Shown here piece by piece: positions 15,093-22,486 of a stretch of DNA of 24,662 nt. Every line of letters begins with the position of its first letter. The stretch's first letter is position 1. The translations under genes were made by a program, and so were the position numbers. Under the pieces are notes generated by a model that saw only the letters and a program-made list of their open reading frames with translations, was not told the DNA's origin and did no database searches. This DNA is from an uncultured Lachnospiraceae bacterium. Its GTDB lineage: Bacteria > Bacillota > Clostridia > Lachnospirales > Lachnospiraceae. The DNA lies in contig CAMNQN010000012.1 in NCBI GenBank assembly GCA_946549155.1, forward strand, positions 1-24,662. The letters run 5' to 3'.

Positions 15093-15821
15093 TCACTCCT
15101 TTGGGCGAGCTGCAATGAGAAGCCTTTTATATTCTTCTATTTTTTGTAATTCTTCTGGTGTAAAATCTTCTCCGTCCCTATGTGCGGCTATGGGTTGCGG
15201 GCACTCATCCGGAATATGGTAATATGTGCCGCTATCAATGCCAGGTAAAGTACCGAATTTACTTTTTAGTTTCTCAAATACATCAGTATCAAGACAAGGA
15301 CCATAGGTGGGGTTCGCCAGCATCATAGCTACATATTCTTCATAAGTGACGTGTTTTAAATCATAGCCAGTTGCCTCTATACTTCGAGAGAAGAGGCATC
15401 TTAAAACTTCCAATTCTGCATTGCATTTTTCTTCAAGGGATCTGCTTTTATTATCGCTAATATTTCTATTTCTGGCTTTTATTTTTTCTCGTATAGGATA
15501 ATTCCCATATATTGTGCCAAATTTTTTTTCTGCATCTTGCCAGGCTGAATGGAGTTTTTCATGTTTATTAATATCTTTTTTCTCAGTAGAGACATACGTT
15601 AAACCACAGTCTGGACAGGTAGTCAGCATTCCCTTGGGCGCGTCAAAATATTCAATCATTGTGTCGAGCACGTCAGCTATTTTGGATAGTTTTTCTGTGT
15701 TGGGCTTACTTCTCCCACTTTTCCAATCCGAAAATGTAGATGCAGGTATTCCGGTCATTTTGGAGACATCTGAATCCTTGTATCCTTTTTTGTCTCTGAA
15801 TTTACAGTAAAGTTCGTACAT
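15093..15821 (-). CDS. cI-like repressor: XRE HTH with a C2H2-like zinc finger
   Basis: A 242-residue phage repressor candidate. An XRE helix-turn-helix occupies about 5-60; the recognition segment TGIPASTFSDWKSGRSKP is almost identical to the one in the Cro-like protein across the operator region, so both should bind the same sites. After it comes a C-x2-C-x14-H-x3-H cluster (Cys69, Cys72, His87, His91), which looks zinc-binding. A helical C-terminal part of unknown fold ends with EEYKRLLIAARPK. No LexA/S24 autocleavage domain is seen, in line with control by the neighbouring ImmA-like protein. ATG 15821 has an AAAGGG SD. It is transcribed left from a promoter at 15962-15990. Confidence 0.88.
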   Translation of the reverse strand: MYELYCKFRDKKGYKDSDVSKMTGIPASTFSDWKSGRSKPNTEKLSKIADVLDTMIEYFDAPKGMLTTCPDCGLTYVSTEKKDINKHEKLHSAWQDAEKKFGTIYGNYPIREKIKARNRNISDNKSRSLEEKCNAELEVLRCLFSRSIEATGYDLKHVTYEEYVAMMLANPTYGPCLDTDVFEKLKSKFGTLPGIDSGTYYHIPDECPQPIAAHRDGEDFTPEELQKIEEYKRLLIAARPKE

Positions 15822-15864
15822 GGGTTTCCCTTTCTAATAATCTTCGGAAATCCAAATTTAGGGC

Positions 15865-15893
15865 TTGACAAATAAGGAAATCATAAGTATACT
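15865..15893 (+). promoter_or_regulatory. Rightward early promoter (PR-like)
   Basis: TTGACA (15865-15870) and TATACT (15888-15893) lie 17 bases apart. It would drive cro and the early operon. Operator site 2 sits just downstream of the -10, so bound repressor would block initiation. Confidence 0.85.
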
Positions 15894-15961
15894 TTAAATA
15901 TGATTTCGGAAATCCTAAATTTCGAATTTGAAGTTTGTGATATGAATTGTGGTTGATTTAT

Positions 15962-15990
15962 ATTATAAAGGATTTCCGAAATAAAATCAA
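15962..15990 (-). promoter_or_regulatory. Leftward repressor promoter
   Basis: On the minus strand TTGATT (15990-15985) and TATAAT (15967-15962) are 17 bases apart. Operator site 3 fills the spacer. It faces the rightward promoter, so their 5' transcripts overlap for about 55 bases. Confidence 0.7.
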
Positions 15991-16015
15991 CACAAAATTT
16001 CGGAAAGGAGAAGAA

Positions 16016-16219
16016 ATGTACAAAAAATATGTAAAACTGAGAGATAAACGAGGTATTACAGATTACAGAGTAGCGGTGGATACGGGAATTCCTTGCTCAA
16101 CCTTCTCAGATTGGAAAAATGGCCGCAGTAACCCTAAACTGGGAAAACTCAAGATCCTCGCTGATTACTTTGGCGTAAGCATTGAGTATTTTCTGGAGGA
16201 AGAAAAGGAGGTGGTGTAG
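16016..16219 (+). CDS. Cro-like XRE family regulator
   Basis: A 67-residue single-domain helix-turn-helix protein. The segment TGIPCSTFSDWKNGRSNP (about 23-40) nearly matches the same part of the cI-like repressor, and the C-terminal SIEYFLEEEKEVV completes the domain. No dimerisation domain is added, as expected for Cro. ATG 16016 is preferred because AAAGGAG lies 5 bases upstream; the longer frame from 15947 runs through operators. It should repress the leftward promoter and favour lytic growth. It is the first gene of the rightward early operon. Confidence 0.9.
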   Translation: MYKKYVKLRDKRGITDYRVAVDTGIPCSTFSDWKNGRSNPKLGKLKILADYFGVSIEYFLEEEKEVV

Positions 16220-16292
16220 GTGGAGAAATTGAGTAATCGGACAATGTAAGTTGTACAACCAATATCGCATAAATAAGTAGAGGGGTGGTGTA

Positions 16293-16403
16293 ATGTTAGA
16301 AAAAATTGTAGCAACAATCATTGAGCTCCTGGAGGACCAGGAGGGTGTAAAAATCACCTATAAAATTAAAGAAGATGAGGATACGGAAGAAAAATCCGCC
16401 TGA
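16293..16403 (+). CDS. Small hypothetical phage protein (36 aa)
   Basis: A short acidic ORF, beginning MLEKIVATIIELLEDQ and ending in DEDTEEKSA. The SD is GGGGTGG just upstream of the ATG. The hydrophobic helix at the start and charged tail suggest a small helical protein. Similar tiny ORFs follow cro in related phages, as far as I recall. No function is visible. Confidence 0.6.
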   Translation: MLEKIVATIIELLEDQEGVKITYKIKEDEDTEEKSA

Positions 16404-16423
16404 GGGCGGAGAAAGGAGGACAA

Positions 16424-16693
16424 GTGTTGAAAAACAAATATGTAAAATCGCTTGCTGTCGGAATGGCAGCGCAGGCCATTTCCATATCAGCTATGTGGTT
16501 CCTGACGGAAATTGAAATTTTGGGAATAGCATTCCTTTCGCTCTTTGCGTTTGGAGTTGGATCCGCAATTACTGCATTAGCGCTGGAACGTAAAGAAATT
16601 CCAGCAAAACAGCGTAAGCCGCCGAAGATCTATACATACACCAGCGCAGGAAGGTGCTTGGAGGGTGCATATCAGGAAGTAAAAATAGGATAG
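16424..16693 (+). CDS. Small predicted membrane protein
   Basis: An 89-residue protein with two hydrophobic segments (about 9-26 and 33-53, the latter GIAFLSLFAFGVGSAITALAL) and a basic, proline-containing C-terminal tail (KQRKPPKIYTYT). It is probably a small inner-membrane phage protein of unknown role. Starts at GTG 16424 and TTG 16427 are both possible; the AGGAGG SD is better spaced for 16427. Its stop is 14 bases before the next ATG. Confidence 0.65.
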   Translation: MLKNKYVKSLAVGMAAQAISISAMWFLTEIEILGIAFLSLFAFGVGSAITALALERKEIPAKQRKPPKIYTYTSAGRCLEGAYQEVKIG

Positions 16694-16707
16694 GGAGGAT
16701 AAGCGCG

Positions 16708-16860
16708 ATGAACGAATACCTGAAGAAAGCAGAAAGAATTTTAAGGGCATTGGAGAACAGTACGGTGCCGGTGGAATGGTCTGAGATGGATCGGGAGGAT
16801 CTGGCGGCGGTGATCGCGAAGGAATTAAAGAGAATGGAGCGGGAGGATGAAAAACAATAA
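16708..16860 (+). CDS. Small hypothetical phage protein (50 aa)
   Basis: A short, charged helical protein (MNEYLKKAERILRALEN ... ELKRMEREDEKQ). ATG 16708 follows GGGAGGA at about 16692-16698; a longer frame from 16654 overlaps the previous gene and lacks an SD. No domain is recognised. Confidence 0.65.
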   Translation: MNEYLKKAERILRALENSTVPVEWSEMDREDLAAVIAKELKRMEREDEKQ

Positions 16861-16893
16861 AAAAAAGCCCTGAGCCGACCAAAGCAATCAGGG
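16859..16893 (-). terminator. Leftward-facing terminator-like hairpin inside the rightward operon
   Basis: GCCCTGA (16866-16872) pairs perfectly with TCAGGGC (16887-16893) around a 14-base loop, and the A7 run at 16859-16865 becomes a U-run on the minus strand. On the plus strand no T-run follows. It may stop antisense transcription, or act as a plus-strand structured leader for the Gp157 gene. Confidence 0.6.
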
Positions 16894-16947
16894 CATAGAA
16901 AAATATCTACAGCTCCATTATATGGGCAGAACGGAGGAAAAGTCAAG

Positions 16948-17445
16948 ATGGCAAGTTTATATGAATTAACTGATGCGTATACTGCCGTATTAGATATGCT
17001 ATACGACCTGGAAGTGGACGAGCAGACCGTCATGGATACCCTGGAAGCGATAAGCGGGGAAATCGAGGAAAAGGCGGATAATTACGCGAAATTGATCAAA
17101 GAACTTCTGACGGATGCAGAGAAGCTGAAAGCAGAGGAGGAGCGGCTGTATTTACGTCGAAAAAGGTTGGAGGACCGGGCGGCGAGGCTTAAGAGCACGC
17201 TGCAGCAGAACCTGGAGTTTGCCGGGAAAACGAAATTCAAAACAGCATTGTTTAGTTTTAACATTGCGGCCAATGGAGGAAAGCAGCCGCTTACGATTAC
17301 GGACAACCTGGGGGATATTCCGGGAAAATATCTTATTCCGCAGCCTCCTCTCCCAGACAAGGACGCAATCCGGACGTTGCTGGAGACAAAGGAAGTGGAG
17401 TGGGCCCACCTGGAGCCGCGGGGAAAGAGCCTGAGGATAAGGTGA
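16948..17445 (+). CDS. Siphovirus Gp157 family protein
   Basis: A 165-residue protein matching the siphovirus Gp157 family by layout: an N-terminal helical start (MASLYELTDAYTAVLDML), a coiled coil (about 35-85, EEKADNYAKLIKELL ... RLKSTLQQNL), then a conserved beta part with PDKDAIRTLLE and a final basic AHLEPRGKSLRIR. Such proteins open the replication module in many Streptococcus and Lactococcus siphophages; the family has been linked to phage resistance, but its biochemistry is unclear. The ATG has GGAGG about 10 bases upstream. Confidence 0.88.
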   Translation: MASLYELTDAYTAVLDMLYDLEVDEQTVMDTLEAISGEIEEKADNYAKLIKELLTDAEKLKAEEERLYLRRKRLEDRAARLKSTLQQNLEFAGKTKFKTALFSFNIAANGGKQPLTITDNLGDIPGKYLIPQPPLPDKDAIRTLLETKEVEWAHLEPRGKSLRIR

Positions 17446-17449
17446 GACT

Positions 17450-17650
17450 ATGGAAGAAAAGAAAGTGGAAGGGATCCCGCCGTATCGCATGGCGCAGATC
17501 ATAAAAACGGCCGGGGATGTAGCGGATCGGATTACATCGGGAAAGTACCTGTTTAATCCGACTTACCAGGAATGTGAAATCATTATTGAGCTGGTAGCAG
17601 AGACAATCCGTAAATGCAAAGACAAGGAGGATAAGGATGTTTGTAAATAA
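17450..17650 (+). CDS. Hypothetical phage protein (66 aa)
   Basis: A short helical protein (MEEKKVEGIPPYRMAQIIKT ... IIELVAETIRKC) with no recognised domain. It starts 4 bases after the Gp157 stop and overlaps the next gene by 14 bases, so translation is coupled in one operon. Confidence 0.7.
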   Translation: MEEKKVEGIPPYRMAQIIKTAGDVADRITSGKYLFNPTYQECEIIIELVAETIRKCKDKEDKDVCK

Positions 17651-18227
17651 AACAGTATTTAAAAGACTTTTGAAGGATGCTTACAACAACAAGCGGCTTA
17701 GGATCGGCGATGTTTATGGAGGCATTGCGATTTCCGCAGGTTACTGGAAACTCTGGTGCAGAGAAGGATATATGCCAAACTGGTTTAAGGCATCTGTGAT
17801 TGAGCTGATCGGGGAATTTCCGGATGTAGGAACGGTTGTGGAGTACGGTAAAGAAAAGGTTCCGCAGCAGGTAATTGCAGACAATGAAGAATATGATCTG
17901 CATAGCAGATATTTAAAAGCAAAGGAGCCGTATACGGTGACGCCGGTGGTCTTTGACACCAAGTATTCATCCATCCGTTTCCTCCAAAAAAATGAGACAA
18001 AAGAGATTATTGCATTATCAGAAACACTCTATCAAATGATCGACTTTTCGAACATGGAAAAGGATGAGATGCGTCCCGCTGGCCCATCGGCCGATAAATA
18101 TGGATACCAGTATTACTGGGCGAATGAACACTGCGTGCTGGAATTGTTTGGAATTGATATTGGCGAGGGTAAGGCCTGCGAGGTTGCGGCGCAGCTTGAA
18201 GGGATTGATTTTGAGGAGGCTAAGTGA
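17637..18227 (+). CDS. Hypothetical phage protein (196 aa)
   Basis: A soluble protein of unknown family. The N-terminal part (FKRLLKDAYNNKRLRIGDVYGG) is basic and helical, with tryptophans in GYWKLWCREGYMPNWF; the middle is beta-like with KEPYTVTPVVFDTKY; the C-terminus is acidic. GGAGGATAAGG lies immediately ahead of ATG 17637, overlapping the upstream gene. Its stop overlaps the next ATG by one base. Position between Gp157 and the P-loop ATPase suggests a role in replication or its control. Confidence 0.75.
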   Translation: MFVNKTVFKRLLKDAYNNKRLRIGDVYGGIAISAGYWKLWCREGYMPNWFKASVIELIGEFPDVGTVVEYGKEKVPQQVIADNEEYDLHSRYLKAKEPYTVTPVVFDTKYSSIRFLQKNETKEIIALSETLYQMIDFSNMEKDEMRPAGPSADKYGYQYYWANEHCVLELFGIDIGEGKACEVAAQLEGIDFEEAK

Positions 18228-18892
18228 TGGGTGTACCAATACTGATTATCGGCAAATCAGGTTCCGGGAAATCGGCAAGTATGAAAACTTGCGTAGGGAA
18301 GGACTTTAACTTGATCAGAGTTTTAAATAAGCCGCTACCTTTCCGGGGTAAGATCAACGGATGGAATACGGATGATTACCAGGTGGTTCATAAAGCTTTG
18401 AGGTCAGCGCCTGCGAAATCAGTCGTGATAGATGATGCCGGGTATCTGATTACAAATTATTTTATGAAAAATCACAGCACGAAAGGTAAAGGCAACGATG
18501 TGTTTGGGCTGTACAACACGTTGGGGGATAATTTCTGGAACCTGATCCAGTTTATTGTTAACCAGATGCCGGAAGATCGTATTGTATATGTGATGATGCA
18601 CGAGGATACGGATGAGTTTGGTAATGTCCGGGCTAAGACCATCGGAAAACTGTTGGACGATAAGATTTGTCTGGAGGGTATGTTTACGATTGTTCTCCGG
18701 TGCGTCAACAATCTTTCTGAGCATAAATTTATAACCCAGTCCGATGGCAGCGCAATCAGCAAGTCACCGGAGGGAATGTTTGAGGATATCGAGATCCCGA
18801 ATGATTTGTTGTACGTGGACACACGGATCCGGGAGTATTACGGGATCGAAAATCCAAAGAATAAAGGACAGGAGGAACAGATAAATGATTAA
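18227..18892 (+). CDS. Phage P-loop ATPase, Sak4/AAA_24-like
   Basis: A 221-residue RecA-fold NTPase. Walker A is GKSGSGKS (9-16), Walker B is VVIDDAG (about 67-73). The polar segment MMHEDTDEFGNVRAKTIG (about 125-142) resembles the core of phage Sak4-type proteins, which assist single-strand annealing and recombination. The adjacent DUF669-like protein with an SSB-like tail fits this pairing. ATG 18227 is preferred over GTG 18224 and shares one base with the previous stop; SD GAGGAGG lies about 8 bases upstream. The 3' end overlaps the next gene by 8 bases. Confidence 0.85.
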   Translation: MGVPILIIGKSGSGKSASMKTCVGKDFNLIRVLNKPLPFRGKINGWNTDDYQVVHKALRSAPAKSVVIDDAGYLITNYFMKNHSTKGKGNDVFGLYNTLGDNFWNLIQFIVNQMPEDRIVYVMMHEDTDEFGNVRAKTIGKLLDDKICLEGMFTIVLRCVNNLSEHKFITQSDGSAISKSPEGMFEDIEIPNDLLYVDTRIREYYGIENPKNKGQEEQIND

Positions 18893-19508
18893 GAAACCGC
18901 AGGGATATGATGAGTCTTGGGCTTTTACTGGGGAGGCACCGCAGCTACCGGCTGGCTGTTATGTATGTACGGTCAAGCAGGTGACGGAACAGACGACACA
19001 GTCTGGCCGCCCACAGATGGTTGTGCTTTTCGACATTGCGGAAGGCGAGCAGAAGGATTTTTACAAGAAACAGTTTGATCTTGCAAGAAAAAATTCACCG
19101 GACGCAAAGTGGAAAGGTGTGCATAAACAGCTGATGGACGGAAGCAGTCTTCCGTTTTTTAAGGGCCTGATGACAAGCATTGAGCGGTCAAATTCCGGGT
19201 ATGTTTTCCCGTGGGGGAAAGAGGGGAATGAAAAAACGCTTATAGGAAAAAAATTTGGGGCTGTCATGGGAAGGGAACAGTTTCTGGCCCAGGACGGCTC
19301 TCTGAAATGGACGACAAAGATTGACCAGATCAGAAGCCTGGAGGGATTGAAAGACGCCAAGGTCCCCGAGGATAAGCCATACACCGGCGCGGCGCCGGCG
19401 GCTACTGCGGGCGCGCCTGGCGGTAATGCTCCCTTTATCGGAACGCCGGGACCGGACGGCTTTATGGATATTCCGGATGGAACCGATGAAGAGCTGCCGT
19501 TTAATTAA
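18885..19508 (+). CDS. DUF669-like phage ssDNA-binding candidate
   Basis: A 207-residue protein like the DUF669 proteins that follow phage ATPases. The body (about 10-160) contains the beta-rich region PAGCYVCTVKQVTEQTTQSG and SLPFFKGLMTSIERSNSGY. A Pro/Gly/Ala linker (about 165-190) leads to an acidic tail ending DGTDEELPFN, similar to the C-terminal tip of bacterial SSB (DDDIPF-type). This suggests it binds ssDNA and recruits host or phage enzymes. SD GGAGGA precedes ATG 18885. Confidence 0.8.
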   Translation: MIKKPQGYDESWAFTGEAPQLPAGCYVCTVKQVTEQTTQSGRPQMVVLFDIAEGEQKDFYKKQFDLARKNSPDAKWKGVHKQLMDGSSLPFFKGLMTSIERSNSGYVFPWGKEGNEKTLIGKKFGAVMGREQFLAQDGSLKWTTKIDQIRSLEGLKDAKVPEDKPYTGAAPAATAGAPGGNAPFIGTPGPDGFMDIPDGTDEELPFN

Positions 19509-20100
19509 AGAGGATTACGAAGAGATTAAACGTATGGTGGGGATGCGCCAGGCGGCGGAGTTTTATGGTTTCCCGGTGGACCGGAAGAGGCGGTGCATCT
19601 GCCCCTTCCACCGGGACCGGCATCCCAGCCTTAAGATTTATCCGCATAACCTGGGGTACTACTGTTTTTCCTGCGGAGCTGGCGGGGATGTAATCACGTT
19701 TGTAGGAAAATTATATGGGCTGGACAATGAGAGTGCTGCCCGGAAGCTGATCGAGGATTTCCATTTGCCCATCCACACGGAAGGACTATCCTACCGGGAA
19801 AAACGGGAACGGGATAAACGGGTGCGCCAGCGCAGGGAATTAGACGCATTTACAGACCGGGCCGGGAAAGTATTGTTGGAATACCGTAAGCGGCTCTGTG
19901 AGGCCGTCAGGCAGCCGTACAGCCCGTATTTTGAGGAGGGCCTAGAGATGCTCACAATCGTGGAATACTGGCTTTCCTGCCTGGATGAGTGCCCGCAGGA
20001 GATGAAGGAGGATGAAGGGATGGTGAAAAGACTTGGAGCAATCGAGCAGAGACTTGCTGGATGGGATGTCTTTGATACAGCAGGGGCAGCCATTTCCTGA
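19486..20100 (+). CDS. CHC2 zinc-finger primase-like protein without TOPRIM
   Basis: A 204-residue protein with a CHC2 zinc-binding domain as in DnaG: Cys39-x2-His42 (CPFH) and Cys60-x2-Cys63 (YCFSCGAGGDVITFV). After it comes a long charged helical part (about 110-150), then an acidic stretch and C-terminus. No TOPRIM or other catalytic part of primase is visible, so it may provide only the DNA-recognition part, with catalysis from another protein. Starts at 19477 and 19534 are also possible; 19486 is chosen for a GGAT...GGAA SD-like sequence and overlaps the DUF669-like gene by 23 bases. Confidence 0.82.
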   Translation: MKSCRLIKEDYEEIKRMVGMRQAAEFYGFPVDRKRRCICPFHRDRHPSLKIYPHNLGYYCFSCGAGGDVITFVGKLYGLDNESAARKLIEDFHLPIHTEGLSYREKRERDKRVRQRRELDAFTDRAGKVLLEYRKRLCEAVRQPYSPYFEEGLEMLTIVEYWLSCLDECPQEMKEDEGMVKRLGAIEQRLAGWDVFDTAGAAIS

Positions 20101-21946
20101 CGAGCTGTTTTACCGCATATTTGAGATTGAGGATGTGGTGGAACGCACGCAATACATAGAGGCCGCGAAAAGCAAGGCCAGGGAGATGCGGCGGATAACG
20201 GAATTTAACAACATCTACAAGTCTTTTATCATGGACTATCAACAGCGGATGCACCAGACCGGAAAAACAACGGCATTTACCGGACAGGATCTTACTCTGG
20301 AATGCGGAAGCTGGATCACTGGGGACAGTGGAGTATATACGGAGAAATTTGACAAGCAGGGGTTTCCCACACGGATCATGGCCTGCTCCCACCCAATTCT
20401 CCCGGTAAAAATCCTGAAGAATGTGGATACCGGAGAGGAGCGCCTTACGCTGGCGTTTTTTAAGTATGGAGACTGGCAGCATGTGACGGTAAACCGGGAG
20501 GTCTGTGCGGATAATTCGCTGATCGTAAAGGTTTTAAGCAAAATAGGAGTGGAGGTAACGAGCGAGAATGCCAAATACCTGGTAAGGTATATCTCTGACT
20601 GTATCGGGCTTAATCCGGCCCGCTTGCAGCCTGTGAATGCAATCAACCGTCTTGGGTGGTGCGGGTCAGAGTTTATGCCGTATGCGGATGATATTGTGTA
20701 CGATGGGGATAAAGAGTATGAGCCGATTTTTCGGAATATCAAGTCAAGCGGGAGCTATGAAGTATGGCGGGAACATTGCAGCATGCTCCGCAGGAATAGA
20801 GTGGTACGTATGGCCTTCGCCGCCAGCGCGGCGTCTGTGTTGATTGAATTACTGAATACTCTCCCGTTTGTCCTGCATATATGGTCGGGAAAGTCGGGAA
20901 CCTGCAAGACGGTGGCAATTATGGCGGCTATGTCTATTTGGGGTAATCCTAAAATGGGAGGCCTTGTGAAAACTATGAATACTACGAAAGTGGGGATTAT
21001 GCGCACCTCTGCCTTTCTGCATAGTCTCCCTTATGCCGGGGATGAGCTCCAGACAATGAAAGACAAATGGATCACCAACTTTGACCAGTTGATTTATCAG
21101 ATCACGGAAGGAATTGACCGTGGAAGGGGCCGGGCATCCGGCGGTGTGGAAGAAACAAAGACTTGGCGCTGCAGCTATCTTTTTACCGGCGAGGAGCCGA
21201 TCACCAAGCAGAACAGCAGGGAGGGAGCAAAAAACAGATCCATTGAAATCGAAGTAAGAGAGAAATTGATTCCTGATGGAAATTATACGGTGGGGGTCCT
21301 TACGGAGAATTATGGGTTTGCCGGGAAAATGATTATAGAATACCTCCAGCGTACAGACGTGAAAAATCTACAGGAAGAATATAAGAGATATTTTGATGAG
21401 ATGTGCAAACTGGACACCACGGAAAAACAGGCAATGGCCATGTCCTGCATTCTGGTTGCCGACCGGATATTGACGGAGTTGATTTTTACGGACGAGCGGC
21501 CATTTGGAATAATGGACGTAAAAGAGTACCTCAAAAAAAGTGGTGATGTAAATATCGCGGACCAGTCGTACAAAAGGGTGTGTAACTGGATTGCAAAAAA
21601 TCCTATCCGCTTTCAAAATCCAAATGGGACAGACGCTGTCAATCGCGGTGAGGTATGGGGGAAGATCGATGAGGATGAAAAGCATCCGGAAAAGCCAGCC
21701 ATAGCGGTTATCAATAAAGACGTGTTATGCGACTTCCTGGAAAAAAGCGGATACGATTACGCCGCAATCAGCAAAGAATGGGCTGCAAACGGAAATATTG
21801 TCAAAAGCTCCCAGGGCAAGTTTGTGCACCAGACGAAGGTATATGGCATAAAGGCCAGCTATGTAAAAGTGGTTATGCTGCCTGATACGGATGAGGAGGG
21901 CTTTATGATGGTGGATGAAATGGAGCAAATGGAACTTCCTTTTTAA
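20066..21946 (+). CDS. DUF927-type phage replicative helicase
   Basis: A 626-residue protein with a DUF927 helicase-like core. Walker A is GKSGTCKT (275-282), with Cys in place of the usual Gly or Ser. The acidic segment SLPYAGDELQTM (about 325-336) and LFTGEEP (about 381-387) are family signatures. A C-terminal part may bind DNA (about 490-560). The chain ends in DEMEQMELPF, an SSB-tip-like tail. It should unwind DNA at the phage origin, which probably lies just downstream. A TTG at 20033 would add 11 residues; ATG 20066 is preferred although its SD is weak. It overlaps the CHC2 gene by 35 bases. Confidence 0.85.
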   Translation: MSLIQQGQPFPDELFYRIFEIEDVVERTQYIEAAKSKAREMRRITEFNNIYKSFIMDYQQRMHQTGKTTAFTGQDLTLECGSWITGDSGVYTEKFDKQGFPTRIMACSHPILPVKILKNVDTGEERLTLAFFKYGDWQHVTVNREVCADNSLIVKVLSKIGVEVTSENAKYLVRYISDCIGLNPARLQPVNAINRLGWCGSEFMPYADDIVYDGDKEYEPIFRNIKSSGSYEVWREHCSMLRRNRVVRMAFAASAASVLIELLNTLPFVLHIWSGKSGTCKTVAIMAAMSIWGNPKMGGLVKTMNTTKVGIMRTSAFLHSLPYAGDELQTMKDKWITNFDQLIYQITEGIDRGRGRASGGVEETKTWRCSYLFTGEEPITKQNSREGAKNRSIEIEVREKLIPDGNYTVGVLTENYGFAGKMIIEYLQRTDVKNLQEEYKRYFDEMCKLDTTEKQAMAMSCILVADRILTELIFTDERPFGIMDVKEYLKKSGDVNIADQSYKRVCNWIAKNPIRFQNPNGTDAVNRGEVWGKIDEDEKHPEKPAIAVINKDVLCDFLEKSGYDYAAISKEWAANGNIVKSSQGKFVHQTKVYGIKASYVKVVMLPDTDEEGFMMVDEMEQMELPF

Positions 21947-21948
21947 AT

Positions 21949-22247
21949 AATGTCTTACGTATAAATTTCAAGTAAGACATTGGTAAGACCGAAAAATGGC
22001 TTAAAATGGGGCTTTATTATATATGGTCTTACCATCTTACTAGTCTTACCTAAAATAGCATATACGTGACGCGAGGCAAATTTATATGTTACATATTGTT
22101 ATAAATATATGCTTATAAATATATCGTTATTGCAAGCGGCTTTTGTGTAAGACGGTAAGACATCGCTGGAAACCGTTGATTTTGCTGGATTTTTTAGGCT
22201 TGCCGAAACCGAAAAATGAGAAAGACATTTTTGGGAAAAAGTAAGAC
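21949..22247. other. Iteron-rich AT-rich region, candidate phage replication origin
   Basis: This gap of about 320 bases between two coding blocks has eight exact copies of GTAAGAC or its complement at 21952, 21972, 21983, 22026, 22043, 22147, 22155 and 22241, plus ATCTTAC at 22034. Some form perfect inverted repeats: AATGTCTTAC/GTAAGACATT (21949-21958/21972-21981) and GGTAAGACC/GGTCTTACC (21982-21990/22025-22033). ACCGAAAAATG repeats at 21988 and 22208. Between the clusters, TTATAAATATAT is repeated at 22099 and 22113 in a very AT-rich stretch that could melt. No ORF lies here. The position right after the helicase gene fits an origin. Confidence 0.72.
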
Positions 22248-22267
22248 CAAGCCATTTGGAGGAAGCA

Positions 22268-22486
22268 ATGAATGAATTTGATGTGATAATTAGTTTAATA
22301 TGTGACGCAAAGAAGGAGAAGGAATACATGGGAGAATATCTGGAGGCGGAGAAAAGAGCAGAAAAATCCGGGTATCCGAAAATCTGGTCTATGCGGTCAC
22401 CGTCAAAACAACGCATCCTGGATGATCTTAGGGTGGTGCGCAGGCTGACACTGGAAATTGAGAGGAGGATGAGAAATGAGCAATAA
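22268..22486 (+). CDS. Hypothetical phage protein (72 aa), coiled-coil
   Basis: A short, highly charged helical protein (DAKKEKEYMGEYLEAEKRAEKSG ... VVRRLTLEIERRM). GGAGG lies 5 bases upstream of ATG 22268. It overlaps the nuclease gene by 11 bases. Proteins of this size and look occur in phage replication modules, but no function is known to me. Confidence 0.7.
   Translation: MNEFDVIISLICDAKKEKEYMGEYLEAEKRAEKSGYPKIWSMRSPSKQRILDDLRVVRRLTLEIERRMRNEQ

Larger units (their letters stand above)
15841..16006. promoter_or_regulatory. Immunity operator cluster, four sites
   Basis: Four copies of ATTTCGGAAATCC are seen: TCTTCGGAAATCC at 15841-15853 (11 of 13), the dyad GATTTCGGAAATC at 15902-15914, the reverse copy GGATTTCCGAAAT at 15970-15982, and ATTTCGGAAAGGA at 15997-16009 (10 of 13). 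A GGAAATC half-site lies at 15876-15882. Site 2 lies at the start of the rightward transcript, site 3 is within the leftward promoter spacer, and site 4 overlaps the SD of cro. They should be the binding sites of the cI- and Cro-like proteins. Confidence 0.8.

Noticed and set aside
16220..16249. Nine-codon ORF from GTG after cro
   Set aside because: It is too short to support and is better explained as intergenic sequence; a GTTGTACAAC palindrome nearby has no clear role.
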